From Euryarchaeota archaeon UBA171 (lineage in GTDB: Archaea > Thermoplasmatota > Poseidoniia > Poseidoniales > Thalassarchaeaceae): a stretch of DNA of 21,057 nt. The first letter of the stretch is position 1. Every line of letters starts with the position of its first letter. Shown here piece after piece: positions 6,994 through 15,343 of the stretch. Location of the stretch: assembly GCA_002497295.1 (NCBI GenBank), contig DANO01000012.1:1-21057 (forward strand), read 5' to 3'. Below the pieces are notes generated by a model. That model saw nothing but the letters and a program-made list of their open reading frames with translations. It was not told the origin of the DNA and searched no databases. The translations under genes were made by a program, and so were the position numbers.

Positions 6994-7071
6994 ATGAAGA
7001 AGTCAATGGCTTAATTGTGATATCTTGATGCGTGATGAGAGGTGCAGGGTGGTTGTGGGAGTACGACAGAC

Positions 7072-7806
7072 ATGATCGATCATAGGCTGATAGAAGCAGC
7101 AGTTCGGTTGAGAGACGATTGTGACGCGTATGCAGATAGGATAGTCGAAGATGGGCTTGTGGATTGCGTCTACAATCCGCTTAGATATGCGTGGGACATC
7201 CATGAAACGTATCTTCGCATGGCTGCAATCGGCGCTGCAGAGACGATTTTACTAGGAATGAATCCAGGACCTCATGGAATGGGCCAAATGGGGATTCCTT
7301 TCGCTGCAACATCGATGGTTCGTGATGTACTTGGAATATCCTCGGTACCAGTTGATCAGCCTAGACGCTTACACCCCAAAAGACCTGTCGAGGGTCTTGA
7401 ATGGAAGCGAGAAGAGGTATCGGGTACGCGTTTATGGGGTCTTCTAGCGGAAAAATACGGTGATTCCTCGAGGATTTTGTCCAAGGTTTTCTTGTTGAAT
7501 CACTGTCCATTAATGTTGTTACAGGGGGAAAGAGGTACAAATGTGACTCCCGACAAAATATCTGGAGATACGATGAGAGACCTCCTCCTCCGTTGCGATG
7601 AGCATCTCAGAGAAGTTGTTGGTATTCTTGGAGTTAAACGCGTGATAGGGGTTGGGGCCTTCGCCACGAAGAGGGCCAAAGCAGCCCTACTGTCCGAGGA
7701 TATAGATATCGATTCATGCTGGCATCCTTCTCCTGCATCTCCGTTGGCAAATCGAAATGGAGGGGCTGATTGGAGGGATAATGTCGGGGCCGTTCTTCCC
7801 GATTGA
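7072..7806 (+). CDS. Single-strand-selective uracil-DNA glycosylase, SMUG1 type
   Basis: This is a uracil-DNA glycosylase of family 3, which removes uracil (and 5-hydroxymethyluracil in animals) to start base-excision repair. The match to animal SMUG1 runs over nearly the whole length. Numbered from ATG 7072 (244 aa) it shows VYNPLRYAW (33-41), GMNPGPHGMGQMGIPF with catalytic-type Asn64 (62-77), HPKRPVEGLEW (101-111), EVSGTRLWG, NHCPLMLL, GTNVTP, and the DNA-intercalating loop HPSPASP with His218 (218-224). Both active-site motifs are intact. GTG 7042 is a second possible start: a TTAATT element lies 26-31 bases before it, which would suit a leaderless transcript. ATG 7072 has a weak GGGAG 10 bases upstream. 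It is divergent from the PAP2 gene. Confidence 0.93.
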   Translation: MIDHRLIEAAVRLRDDCDAYADRIVEDGLVDCVYNPLRYAWDIHETYLRMAAIGAAETILLGMNPGPHGMGQMGIPFAATSMVRDVLGISSVPVDQPRRLHPKRPVEGLEWKREEVSGTRLWGLLAEKYGDSSRILSKVFLLNHCPLMLLQGERGTNVTPDKISGDTMRDLLLRCDEHLREVVGILGVKRVIGVGAFATKRAKAALLSEDIDIDSCWHPSPASPLANRNGGADWRDNVGAVLPD

Positions 7807-7819
7807 ATTCGGAATATGG

Positions 7820-7825
7820 TTATAC
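7820..7825 (+). promoter_or_regulatory. TATA box, leaderless promoter of the acyl-CoA ligase
   Basis: TTATAC is centred about 27 bases before ATG 7849. This is the archaeal spacing for a transcript that begins at or next to the start codon, and it argues against the longer reading frame from 7816. No Shine-Dalgarno precedes the ATG. Confidence 0.5.
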
Positions 7826-7848
7826 GGTGTAGCGGGATACACCGGGTG

Positions 7849-9645
7849 ATGAGCATCACACTGACGCCCCGCAATCTGCTAAGAAATGCCGATATCTATG
7901 CCGATAAACCGGCTTTATCCGTCAAGTCTGGAAAGAGCGAAGACGGAGAATGGATGTGGGAAACCAAGACATGGAAAGAATTCTCGGACGAAGTCATTGC
8001 AATTTCCAAATCTCTAATCTCGATGGGTTTCGAGAAAGGGGACAGGATGAGCATATACGCATACAACCGGCCAGAATGGTACTCATGCTACGGCGCAACC
8101 CAGATGACCAATGGTGTTGGAGTGGGCGTTTACCACACATGCTCTCCTGAAGAAGTGGAATGGGTCATAGGAGACTCTGGATCGAAGGTCGTGATTATCG
8201 GAGATAACCCGCAGTCTGGGGGCGATCCTGAGAAAACGCCAAGTCGGCGCTTTGCCAAGATTGCTGATGCTCTCCCAGACGTTGAGTGCATTGTTGTCTT
8301 GGATGGTGTGGAATCGATCGATAATGAGAAGGCGGTGTCATGGGATGAATTCATGGCCATGGGCAAAGACGTGGATGATTCGGAAGTGCATGCAAGAATT
8401 GATGGCATCGAACCCGACGATTTGGCGGCGTTGATCTACACATCAGGAACTACTGGTAATCCGAAAGGAGTCATGTTGACGCACGACAACTGGGATGCGG
8501 AACTCAGTGAGGTGGATGAAATAATAACATTGAACCAAGGTGAGAACTACGTCTCTTGGCTCCCCCTAGCGCACGTTTTCGGCCAGTTGGTGGATAATCA
8601 TCTCTGGTGCAGATCTGCAATACACATGTATGTCGTGGACAATGCGTTGCATGTGGTGGACTACGCCAAGAGGGTTCAACCCCATCTTTTCATCGGCGTA
8701 CCAAGAATATACGAGAAGATATACTCAAGTCTATTCTCGAAATTTGGCTCGGGTGCATTGAAGATTCTGAGTGGTCTTCCAGGAGTTGGGGGTTTGCTAA
8801 AGGGCAAGGCAAGAGAAGCAGTTGGGATGAGCAACGTACGCTTCGCAGTTACGGGTGCAGCACCCATCAATCCGGATATTCTCAAATTCTTCCACAAGTT
8901 TGGCATCCCGATCTATGAAGGGTATGGGATGACTGAGACGACCGCTGGAGCCACACTCGGTCACGGCAAAGCAAATCGGATTGGTAGCGTAGGAAAGGCA
9001 TTTTCAGGGACTGAACTGAAAATTGCCGATGATGGAGAAATATTGTTCCGCGGTCGACACATAATGAAAGGTTACTTCGGCAATGAGAAAGCAACTGCAG
9101 AGACGATGAGCGATGACGGGTGGCTAATGTCTGGCGATATAGGTAAGATAGATGATGACGGCTTCGTGTACATCACCGGCCGAAAGAAGGAGATCTATGT
9201 GAACTCGGGTGGCAAGAATATCGCCCCACTGGTGATAGAGGAGACAATGAAGTCCATCCCTGAAGTATCACAGTGCTTCCTCGTGGGTGATCAGCGGAAG
9301 TTCTGTTCTGCACTATTGACGCTTGATATCGGCGCTGTTTTGCGCGACCATCATGGCGTGGATGCGCAGAAAGTTCCTAAGGATCCGGCAAAACAGATTG
9401 CTGAGCTTGAATCTAGAGGCTCCAGTGTCGAGCAAGAGGTTTCGAATCTATTCGCACAAATTGAGAGCAGGGTTATGGAATTGAATTCGCAATTTGCTCC
9501 ACCTGAGCAGGTTCGTAAATTCACCATTCTGCCACGAGACTTCTCCGTCGATTACGGAGAGTTGACGCCGACACTCAAGATTCGGCGAAAGCAGATTCGA
9601 GAAAACTGGGCATCAGAGATCGAGAGCATGTACTCTGACGCCTGA
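7849..9645 (+). CDS. fadD: Long-chain acyl-CoA synthetase (AMP-forming)
   Basis: This adenylate-forming enzyme activates a fatty or other carboxylic acid to its CoA thioester at the cost of ATP to AMP. The 598-aa length fits the long-chain FadD15/FAA-type group. Motifs are the P-loop-like YTSGTTGNPKGVMLTH (197-212), WLPLAHVFGQ, VTGAAPI, EGYGMTET (about 356-363), the SGDIGKIDDDGFVYITGRKKE hinge region and the C-terminal LTPTLKIRRK with the catalytic Lys (about 572-581). All look intact. An in-frame ATG at 7816 is upstream of the TATA element and is rejected. It is first in a tight plus-strand run: the exporter gene starts 2 bases after its stop, and the mutase 16 bases after that. Chain-length preference cannot be read from sequence. 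Confidence 0.93.
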   Translation: MSITLTPRNLLRNADIYADKPALSVKSGKSEDGEWMWETKTWKEFSDEVIAISKSLISMGFEKGDRMSIYAYNRPEWYSCYGATQMTNGVGVGVYHTCSPEEVEWVIGDSGSKVVIIGDNPQSGGDPEKTPSRRFAKIADALPDVECIVVLDGVESIDNEKAVSWDEFMAMGKDVDDSEVHARIDGIEPDDLAALIYTSGTTGNPKGVMLTHDNWDAELSEVDEIITLNQGENYVSWLPLAHVFGQLVDNHLWCRSAIHMYVVDNALHVVDYAKRVQPHLFIGVPRIYEKIYSSLFSKFGSGALKILSGLPGVGGLLKGKAREAVGMSNVRFAVTGAAPINPDILKFFHKFGIPIYEGYGMTETTAGATLGHGKANRIGSVGKAFSGTELKIADDGEILFRGRHIMKGYFGNEKATAETMSDDGWLMSGDIGKIDDDGFVYITGRKKEIYVNSGGKNIAPLVIEETMKSIPEVSQCFLVGDQRKFCSALLTLDIGAVLRDHHGVDAQKVPKDPAKQIAELESRGSSVEQEVSNLFAQIESRVMELNSQFAPPEQVRKFTILPRDFSVDYGELTPTLKIRRKQIRENWASEIESMYSDA

Positions 9646-9647
9646 GT

Positions 9648-10280
9648 GTGAATGGTTTGACTCCTGAAGCCTGGGCTGCATTGGCCAGCGTATTCATAGT
9701 CGGGGCCATGAGCCCTGGCCCTTCTCTGGCAGTGGTCCTCAGAAATACCATGGCAGGCGGCAGAAGGCAAGGTGTTGCAACAGGAATCGGTCATGGTATT
9801 GGTTTCGGGGTGTATGCTTTCCTAGCAGCATTGGGAATTGCCACGGCACTTTCACTGCATCAGAGCACAGAGATAGTCCTGAAATGGGGAGGCACCTTGA
9901 TCCTGATATGGCTTGGTGTGACATTCATCAGACATGCTGCAAAGGGCCCGGTTGAAAATAAGGCAGAAGATGGGCACGGTCCTTCTGACGTGGCTGGTTT
10001 CGTCCAGGGATTCCTCATAGCACTATTTAACCCAAAAATTCTGGCATGGATGCTGGCCCTCTACGCTCCATTCATAGAATCTGATGTCAGCATGCAAACG
10101 CTGGTTGGGATGGGTCTGCTTGGTATGACGATTGATGGCACATGGTATGTGACAGTGGCCACGGTACTGACTCAAGGTGACTCGGTTGAGAAATTGAGAG
10201 CTAATGCCCACGTCATTGATGGCATAATGGGGCTGCTCATGTTCGTGTTTGCAGGCCTATTGGTAACTGGTACTCTCTGA
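9648..10280 (+). CDS. LysE/RhtB-family amino acid exporter
   Basis: This 210-aa membrane exporter has about six helices. It carries the family signature MSPGPSLAVVLRNTMAGGRRQGVATGIGHG early (residues 21-50) and NPKILAW in the second half, as in RhtB and LysE. Members export amino acids such as lysine, homoserine, threonine or leucine, or related small molecules. The start is GTG 9648, 2 bases after the ligase stop, with no room for its own leader, so it is probably co-transcribed and translationally coupled. A Gly- and Asp-rich loop (residues 105-114) separates the two helical halves. Its place between an acyl-CoA ligase and an acyl-CoA mutase may mean a related substrate, or may be chance. 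The substrate is unknown. Confidence 0.88.
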   Translation: MNGLTPEAWAALASVFIVGAMSPGPSLAVVLRNTMAGGRRQGVATGIGHGIGFGVYAFLAALGIATALSLHQSTEIVLKWGGTLILIWLGVTFIRHAAKGPVENKAEDGHGPSDVAGFVQGFLIALFNPKILAWMLALYAPFIESDVSMQTLVGMGLLGMTIDGTWYVTVATVLTQGDSVEKLRANAHVIDGIMGLLMFVFAGLLVTGTL

Positions 10281-10296
10281 GGGACGCAGACGATCG

Positions 10297-13200
10297 ATGG
10301 GCCGATGGGGTCTTGGGCAGGCCCGCGACCGGAGAGACGTGGCAGAGACGGGCAAGTCGGATGATTCCTCGAAGGGCGATAGCGTAAAATCGCCTATTCG
10401 AGTGATAACGGCAGCGGCTATTTTCGATGGGCACGACGCTGCTATCGGGATATTCAGAAGAATCTTCCAATCAATGGGATGTGAGGTTATTCATCTAGGT
10501 CACGACAGGAGTGCTGAAGATGTTGCTAAAGCAGCCATACAGGAAGATGCCCATCTCATAGCGATTACATCCTACCAAGGGGGGGCAGTGGAGATGTTCA
10601 CCCATACTAGACAAATCTTGGATGAGGCTGGATTCAATCATATTGTGCTCGTAGGTGGCGGAGGTGGGACGATTCTGCCCTCCGAGATAAGACATCTTCG
10701 AGACTCCGGAATTGCAAGAATATACTCTCCAGACGATGGGCGGGAGCTCGGCCTGACTGGGATGGTGGAGGACGCCATCGGGATGGTCTCCGGAGTCGAT
10801 CTTACCCTTTCATCCAGATTTGATGGCATACAAGACGTAGGTGCTAGGGACCATGGGGGCGTTTCAAAACTGCTTACACTTGTTGAAAGTGGGGGTTCAG
10901 AACAACTTGGACGTTATCTAAAAAATGATGCGGGTGGTTGCCCGGTAATCGGACTCACCGGAACCGGGGGGGCTGGTAAATCTAGCCTGACAGACGAATT
11001 GGTCTTGAGAATACACAGGGATAATCCGGATACAAAAATCGCACTACTCGCAACAGATCCCACCCGAAAAAGAACTGGGGGGGCGCTTCTTGGCGATAGG
11101 ATCAGAATGAACTCTCTACGAAATCCTCTTTCATTCATGAGATCCTTTGCAAGTCGTGACAGCGGCAAAGAGCTCTCTGACGCAGTGAGTAGCGCCATCG
11201 AGGTATGCAGATCGGTTGGATTCGATTTGATTATCGTGGAAACTAGCGGCATTGGCCAGGGAGATGATGCGATTGCCTCTGTTGCGGATGTTTCCCTTTA
11301 TGTGACCACCAGAGAATATGGTGCTCCAAGTCAGTTGGAAAAGCTGGCAGCATTGGATTTTGCAGATCTTGTTGTCCTCAACAAGTTTGATCGTCCGGGT
11401 GCAGAAGACGCATTGGTCGAGATTAGAAAACAGGTACGAAGAAATCGAGAAATGTGGGATTCGGATGATGGAGACATACCGGTAGTCCCTACGATAGCAA
11501 GCAGATTTGCTGATGCAGGCGTGGACCAACTATGGGAGCGTTTGTCTGAATTATTGAATAATAGGTCTGGTTGCTCCTTCATGGCTAGCCCTGCAAAAAT
11601 GGGCCATGATGGTCTCCCCGACAGAGTTCAACCGATTCCTCCCTCCCGACATGGTTACTTGGCTGAGGTGTCCAACTGCATCAGAGCATACCACGAAAAG
11701 ACGGAGTATGAAGCGAGTTTAGCGTCTACGATACAGAACCTAGAGAAGTCTGCAGATCAAATGGAGGTCGCTGGGCGTGATGGTGTCGCCGCAGAATTGA
11801 GAGAGGAGGGGGGTCGTCTACGAGTCGAATTAGGGAATCAGGCACTTGACGATCTTGCTCATTTTGATTATATCTCAGAAGCCTACTCATCAGGAAAGAC
11901 GAGTTATACAGTCAGAGGGAAGGAGATTGAAGTTGAGACGACGAGGAAGACTTTGTCTGGTTTGGATCTCCCAAGAGTGGCATTACCGAGAACAGAGGAC
12001 TGGGGCGATCGGCTAAGGTGGATTAGATCTGAAAATATCCCTGGTTCATTCCCATTTACGGCAGGAGTCTTTCCATTCAAGAGGCAGGATGAGCTTCCAG
12101 TGCGTATGTTTGCAGGGGAAGGTTCTGCTGAGAGAACGAATGAGAGGTACCACTTTCTTGCTGGTGATCAGCCATTCAATCGTCTCTCTGTTGCTTTTGA
12201 TTCTCCCAGCCTATACGGTCATGACCCAGTCACTCAACTCGACATATTCGGCAAAGTATGTGAGTCCGGGGTGTCGATAAGTACTGTAGATGAAATGGAG
12301 CGATTGTTCGAGGGTTTCGATCTATGCGCGCCCGAGACAAGCGTCTCTATGACGATAAACGGAAACTACTGGTGGCATCTTGCAGCATTTTTCCGAGTTG
12401 CAATACAACAACAAGTTCGTAAATTCGAGGAAGAGAACGGACGACTCCCCGACGGAGAAGAAGAAGCAGAAATTCGTAAATTCACCTTATCTACAGCGAG
12501 AGGAACTGTTCAAGCTGATCAGTTGAAAGAAGCCATGGGGCAGAATACTCTCGTGTTCAATCTTGATACTTCATTGAGAATGATGGGCGATGTTGCTGAA
12601 TTCTATGTTCAGAATGGGGTTCGAAATCACTACTTCGTGAGTATCTCCGGATACCATATTGCAGAGGCTGGTGCTAACCCGATAACTCAGGCTGCTCTGA
12701 CTCTCGCGAATGGACTCACTTACGTTGAATTATTCAAGGCTAGGGGCCTTGATCCAAGTAATTTCCTTCGGAATTTCTCGTGGTTCTTCTCGAATGGAAT
12801 GGATCCCGAGTATGCTGTCATCGGAAGAGTTGCGAGAAGAATATGGTCGATTGCTATGAGGGATCTTTATGGCGTTGATGATCGAGGTCAGAAATTGAAG
12901 TACCACATCCAATCCTCAGGAAGATCGCTACATGCTCAAGAGTACACATGGAATGACTACAGGACCACTTTACAGGCGCTTTACGCTCTCGCCGATAATG
13001 CCAACTCGCTACATACCAACAGCCGTGACGAGGCCTTTGGGACTCCCACTGAGGAAACGGTGAAGGATGCAGTCGCTATCCAGCTGATATTATCGAGGGA
13101 ATATGGGTGGTTGCAAAATGAGAATCCGCTACAAGGTTCATTCGTTGCCTCCTGGCTAACGCGGCATGTAGAGGAGGAGATTCTCCGCATATTCGAGGAG

Positions 13201-13617
13201 ATGCATCGTCGAGGAGGGGTTCTTGGGGCTCTCGAAGTCAACTATCAGCGAAACAGGATACAGGATGAGTCGATGGTTTATGAGCATAGGAAACATACTG
13301 GCGAGATTCCAATAATTGGAGTGAATACATTCCAAGATCCAGACGCTGTCAATCTGTCAGCAGATGATGCTGATTCTTTCAATATGGATGTTACTCGCTC
13401 GGACGGGGATGAGAAGAAAATGGTTATTGATCGAAATATAGCATTCCGAGAATCTCATCTTTCTGAAGCCGAAAAAGGTATTCTGAGGCTTAAGAAGACG
13501 GCTCGAGAAGGCGGTAATCTGTTCGAAGTTATGATGGATATTGTTGAGCATTGTACCGTCGGACAGGTCACAGAAGCACTATTCGAAACGGGTGGCCAAT
13601 TCCGAAGAAACATGTAA
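10297..13617 (+). CDS. icmF: Fused acyl-CoA mutase, IcmF type (B12 domain, G-protein chaperone, mutase)
   Basis: This 1106-aa adenosylcobalamin-dependent acyl-CoA mutase is in one chain, in the IcmF order. The B12-binding domain (about 32-165) has FDGHDAAIG, with His46 as the expected lower axial ligand. A MeaB-like GTPase (about 217-430) has P-loop GTGGAGKS (222-229), ETSGIGQGD (315-323) and NKFD (362-365). A linker of about 120 residues leads to the substrate-binding mutase barrel: IPGSFPFTAGVFPFKR, RMFAGEGSAERTN, SVSMTINGNYWW, ISGYHIAEAGANPIT, SGRSLHAQE and TPTEE. IcmF interconverts isobutyryl- and n-butyryl-CoA, and relatives act on isovaleryl/pivalyl-CoA. I cannot assign the residues that distinguish them. 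The sequence is in frame throughout despite several G-runs. It starts 16 bases after the exporter gene. Confidence 0.95.
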   Translation: MGRWGLGQARDRRDVAETGKSDDSSKGDSVKSPIRVITAAAIFDGHDAAIGIFRRIFQSMGCEVIHLGHDRSAEDVAKAAIQEDAHLIAITSYQGGAVEMFTHTRQILDEAGFNHIVLVGGGGGTILPSEIRHLRDSGIARIYSPDDGRELGLTGMVEDAIGMVSGVDLTLSSRFDGIQDVGARDHGGVSKLLTLVESGGSEQLGRYLKNDAGGCPVIGLTGTGGAGKSSLTDELVLRIHRDNPDTKIALLATDPTRKRTGGALLGDRIRMNSLRNPLSFMRSFASRDSGKELSDAVSSAIEVCRSVGFDLIIVETSGIGQGDDAIASVADVSLYVTTREYGAPSQLEKLAALDFADLVVLNKFDRPGAEDALVEIRKQVRRNREMWDSDDGDIPVVPTIASRFADAGVDQLWERLSELLNNRSGCSFMASPAKMGHDGLPDRVQPIPPSRHGYLAEVSNCIRAYHEKTEYEASLASTIQNLEKSADQMEVAGRDGVAAELREEGGRLRVELGNQALDDLAHFDYISEAYSSGKTSYTVRGKEIEVETTRKTLSGLDLPRVALPRTEDWGDRLRWIRSENIPGSFPFTAGVFPFKRQDELPVRMFAGEGSAERTNERYHFLAGDQPFNRLSVAFDSPSLYGHDPVTQLDIFGKVCESGVSISTVDEMERLFEGFDLCAPETSVSMTINGNYWWHLAAFFRVAIQQQVRKFEEENGRLPDGEEEAEIRKFTLSTARGTVQADQLKEAMGQNTLVFNLDTSLRMMGDVAEFYVQNGVRNHYFVSISGYHIAEAGANPITQAALTLANGLTYVELFKARGLDPSNFLRNFSWFFSNGMDPEYAVIGRVARRIWSIAMRDLYGVDDRGQKLKYHIQSSGRSLHAQEYTWNDYRTTLQALYALADNANSLHTNSRDEAFGTPTEETVKDAVAIQLILSREYGWLQNENPLQGSFVASWLTRHVEEEILRIFEEMHRRGGVLGALEVNYQRNRIQDESMVYEHRKHTGEIPIIGVNTFQDPDAVNLSADDADSFNMDVTRSDGDEKKMVIDRNIAFRESHLSEAEKGILRLKKTAREGGNLFEVMMDIVEHCTVGQVTEALFETGGQFRRNM

Positions 13618-13642
13618 TTCGGATGGGTCGTAAACAGGTATC

Positions 13643-13648
13643 GGAAGG
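13643..13648 (+). promoter_or_regulatory. Ribosome binding site deciding the SDR start
   Basis: GGAAGG lies 7 bases before ATG 13656. It decides in favour of that start over the longer frame that runs back into the mutase gene. Confidence 0.55.
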
Positions 13649-13655
13649 TTATGTT

Positions 13656-14411
13656 ATGTCCTCGGCACTTGTCACGGGAGCCTCTAGCGGCATAGGGTTG
13701 GAGATTGCCAAGATACTGTCCAAAGATGTCGATCGCCTAGTCATCACAAGTAGGCGTGAGGATCTTCTCAATGAATTGGCAGATTCTCTTTCTGAACATA
13801 CTGAAGTCCAAGTTGTAGTGGCAGATCTTGCAATATCTTCTGAAGTTGATCGTCTGATCGATGTTGCTGGTGATATCGACATTCTGGTCAATAATGCCGG
13901 ATACGGGCTTTATGGCAAAATGATGGAGCAAGACAGCAATGAAATGCTAGGCATCATAGATGTGAATATTCGTGCCCTCACCTCATTGGGGCATCACTAT
14001 GCCTCATTAATGCAAAGCCGAGGCGGGGGCAGGATACTCAATGTGGCCTCAATAGCAGCCTTTCAACCCGGTCCTGGGATGGCAGTTTACTGTGCTAGTA
14101 AGGCATTTGTACTCTCATTATCCAGAGCGATGAGCGCTGAGTTGAAGAAAACGGGGGTCACGGTAACAGCCCTGTGCCCAGGATATGTGGAAACTGGTTT
14201 TCAGAAGGTATCTGGTATGCGCCTTATAGGTGTCGAAATATGGAGCTCTTTGCCGGTTGACAAAGTAGCCAACATAGCCGTTAGGGCGATGAGAAAGGGG
14301 AGACGCGAGGTTATTCCGGGTTTTGTCAACTGGTGGGTACCAATCTTGGGAAGAGTGCTTCCCATCAGCATCCAACTGTGGATTGTAAGGGCTTCATTGA
14401 TGATGCGATAA
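13656..14411 (+). CDS. Short-chain dehydrogenase/reductase
   Basis: This is a classical NAD(P)-dependent short-chain dehydrogenase with a Rossmann fold. With start ATG 13656 it has 251 aa, the usual size. Motifs are TGASSGIG (7-14, cofactor binding), SRR after beta-2 (32-34, suggesting NADPH preference), VADL (55-58), NNAG (79-82), catalytic Ser132 in NVAS, and the YCASK pair Tyr145/Lys149, followed by PGYVETGF. The hydrophobic C-terminus (WVPILGRVLPISIQLWIV) suggests membrane association, as in DltE/YqjQ-type members acting on lipophilic ketones or acyl chains. A frame open from 13551 overlaps the mutase and lacks family sequence, so it is rejected. The gene is 38 bases after the mutase. It converges on fpg with one base between the stop codons. 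Confidence 0.92.
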   Translation: MSSALVTGASSGIGLEIAKILSKDVDRLVITSRREDLLNELADSLSEHTEVQVVVADLAISSEVDRLIDVAGDIDILVNNAGYGLYGKMMEQDSNEMLGIIDVNIRALTSLGHHYASLMQSRGGGRILNVASIAAFQPGPGMAVYCASKAFVLSLSRAMSAELKKTGVTVTALCPGYVETGFQKVSGMRLIGVEIWSSLPVDKVANIAVRAMRKGRREVIPGFVNWWVPILGRVLPISIQLWIVRASLMMR

Positions 14412-14412
14412 G

Positions 14413-15306
14413 TCATCGCTGGCAACTTGAACAGGCATACGTTGACCTGCCGGATTGAGTGTATCTTGAGACTATGCCGTTGCAATCTCGATTGAGACAC
14501 TTTTCGCCTTCTCTGCCGTAGACTTGGAACGATAATGGGAAGTAGCCGAGTGCGTTATCGCCGTCAACTCCGCGATAGTCCCTCAATGTCGACCCCCCTG
14601 CGTCTATTGCTTCTACCATAACCTGATGTATTGAGCTAACAAGTCTGTGAATACGCTCAGTTGGGCCTTTTATTGAAGAAATAGTTCCCGCTCTCCTTCT
14701 AGGAGAGAGGCGCGCTCTACTCAAAGCCTCACAGACGTAGATGTTTCCGAGGCCCGCCACGATTCTCTGATCCAACAATGTCGACTTCAAGGGTGCCTTT
14801 CTACCAACCAAAGAGCGATTCAGAATATCCGGAGTTAGCGTGGATGGGAGAGGATCAGGGCCAAGTTTAGCTAACATCGGGTGATCATCCTCAGAACCAG
14901 GCTCTATGAGATCGATGAAACCGAATCTTCTTGGATCAGAATATACGGCAGTGTAGCCATTTTCAAAGTTGATTATTATCCAATCATGGGGACCTTCGCC
15001 TGATCCGATTTCACCGCCATGGGCGAATCTTCCAGGTCTTGTTATGACATCGTCTCGGAGGATGGTCCAGCGGCCGGACATTCCAAGGTGACTGAGTAAT
15101 GTCCATCCGTTGTCGAGATCTATCAAGAGATACTTCGCTCGTCTTCTAAGGGATGATATTGTTCTGCCTTGTAATTGTTCATTCAGATTTTCGGGAATGG
15201 TGAATCTGAGATCTCTTCTTCTTTTCTCGGCATTTCGTATACTGAGTCCTAGGAGGGCCTCTTCCAATCCTTGGCGGACGGTCTCGACCTCCGGCAACTC
15301 AGGCAT
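14413..15306 (-). CDS. mutM: Formamidopyrimidine-DNA glycosylase (MutM/Fpg)
   Basis: This is a bifunctional glycosylase/AP lyase that removes 8-oxoguanine and ring-opened purines. The N-terminus MPELPEVETVRQGL has the catalytic Pro2 and Glu3. RRRAKYLL supplies the conserved Lys (residue 59), LSHLGMSGRW follows, and the helix-two-turn-helix DQRIVAGLGNIYVCEALSRA is complete. A C-terminal zinc finger spans the last 28 residues with spacing C-x4-C-x16-C-x2-C, where E. coli Fpg has C-x2-C at the first pair. The Arg-Ser-Thr-Tyr before the last pair keeps the finger Arg used in DNA contact. At 297 aa it is slightly longer than the E. coli enzyme. It lies 37 bases after the fibrillarin gene and may share its transcript. 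MutM is mainly bacterial, so an old transfer is likely. Confidence 0.95.
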   Translation of the reverse strand: MPELPEVETVRQGLEEALLGLSIRNAEKRRRDLRFTIPENLNEQLQGRTISSLRRRAKYLLIDLDNGWTLLSHLGMSGRWTILRDDVITRPGRFAHGGEIGSGEGPHDWIIINFENGYTAVYSDPRRFGFIDLIEPGSEDDHPMLAKLGPDPLPSTLTPDILNRSLVGRKAPLKSTLLDQRIVAGLGNIYVCEALSRARLSPRRRAGTISSIKGPTERIHRLVSSIHQVMVEAIDAGGSTLRDYRGVDGDNALGYFPLSFQVYGREGEKCLNRDCNGIVSRYTQSGRSTYACSSCQR

Positions 15307-15343
15307 GGTGTATGAGTCGGGAAAATGGTCATGAGGATGATGG

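Noticed and set aside
10578..11090. Runs of six or seven G in the mutase gene as possible frameshifts
   Set aside because: The reading frame is continuous across all of them, and B12, GTPase and mutase motifs follow in the correct order.
11131..11582. Minus-strand open frames inside the mutase gene
   Set aside because: They are shadows of a well-supported 1106-residue protein and show no family motifs or start signals.
13551..13655. Longer N-terminus for the short-chain dehydrogenase overlapping the mutase
   Set aside because: The extra 35 residues have no family character, and a good ribosome binding site precedes ATG 13656.
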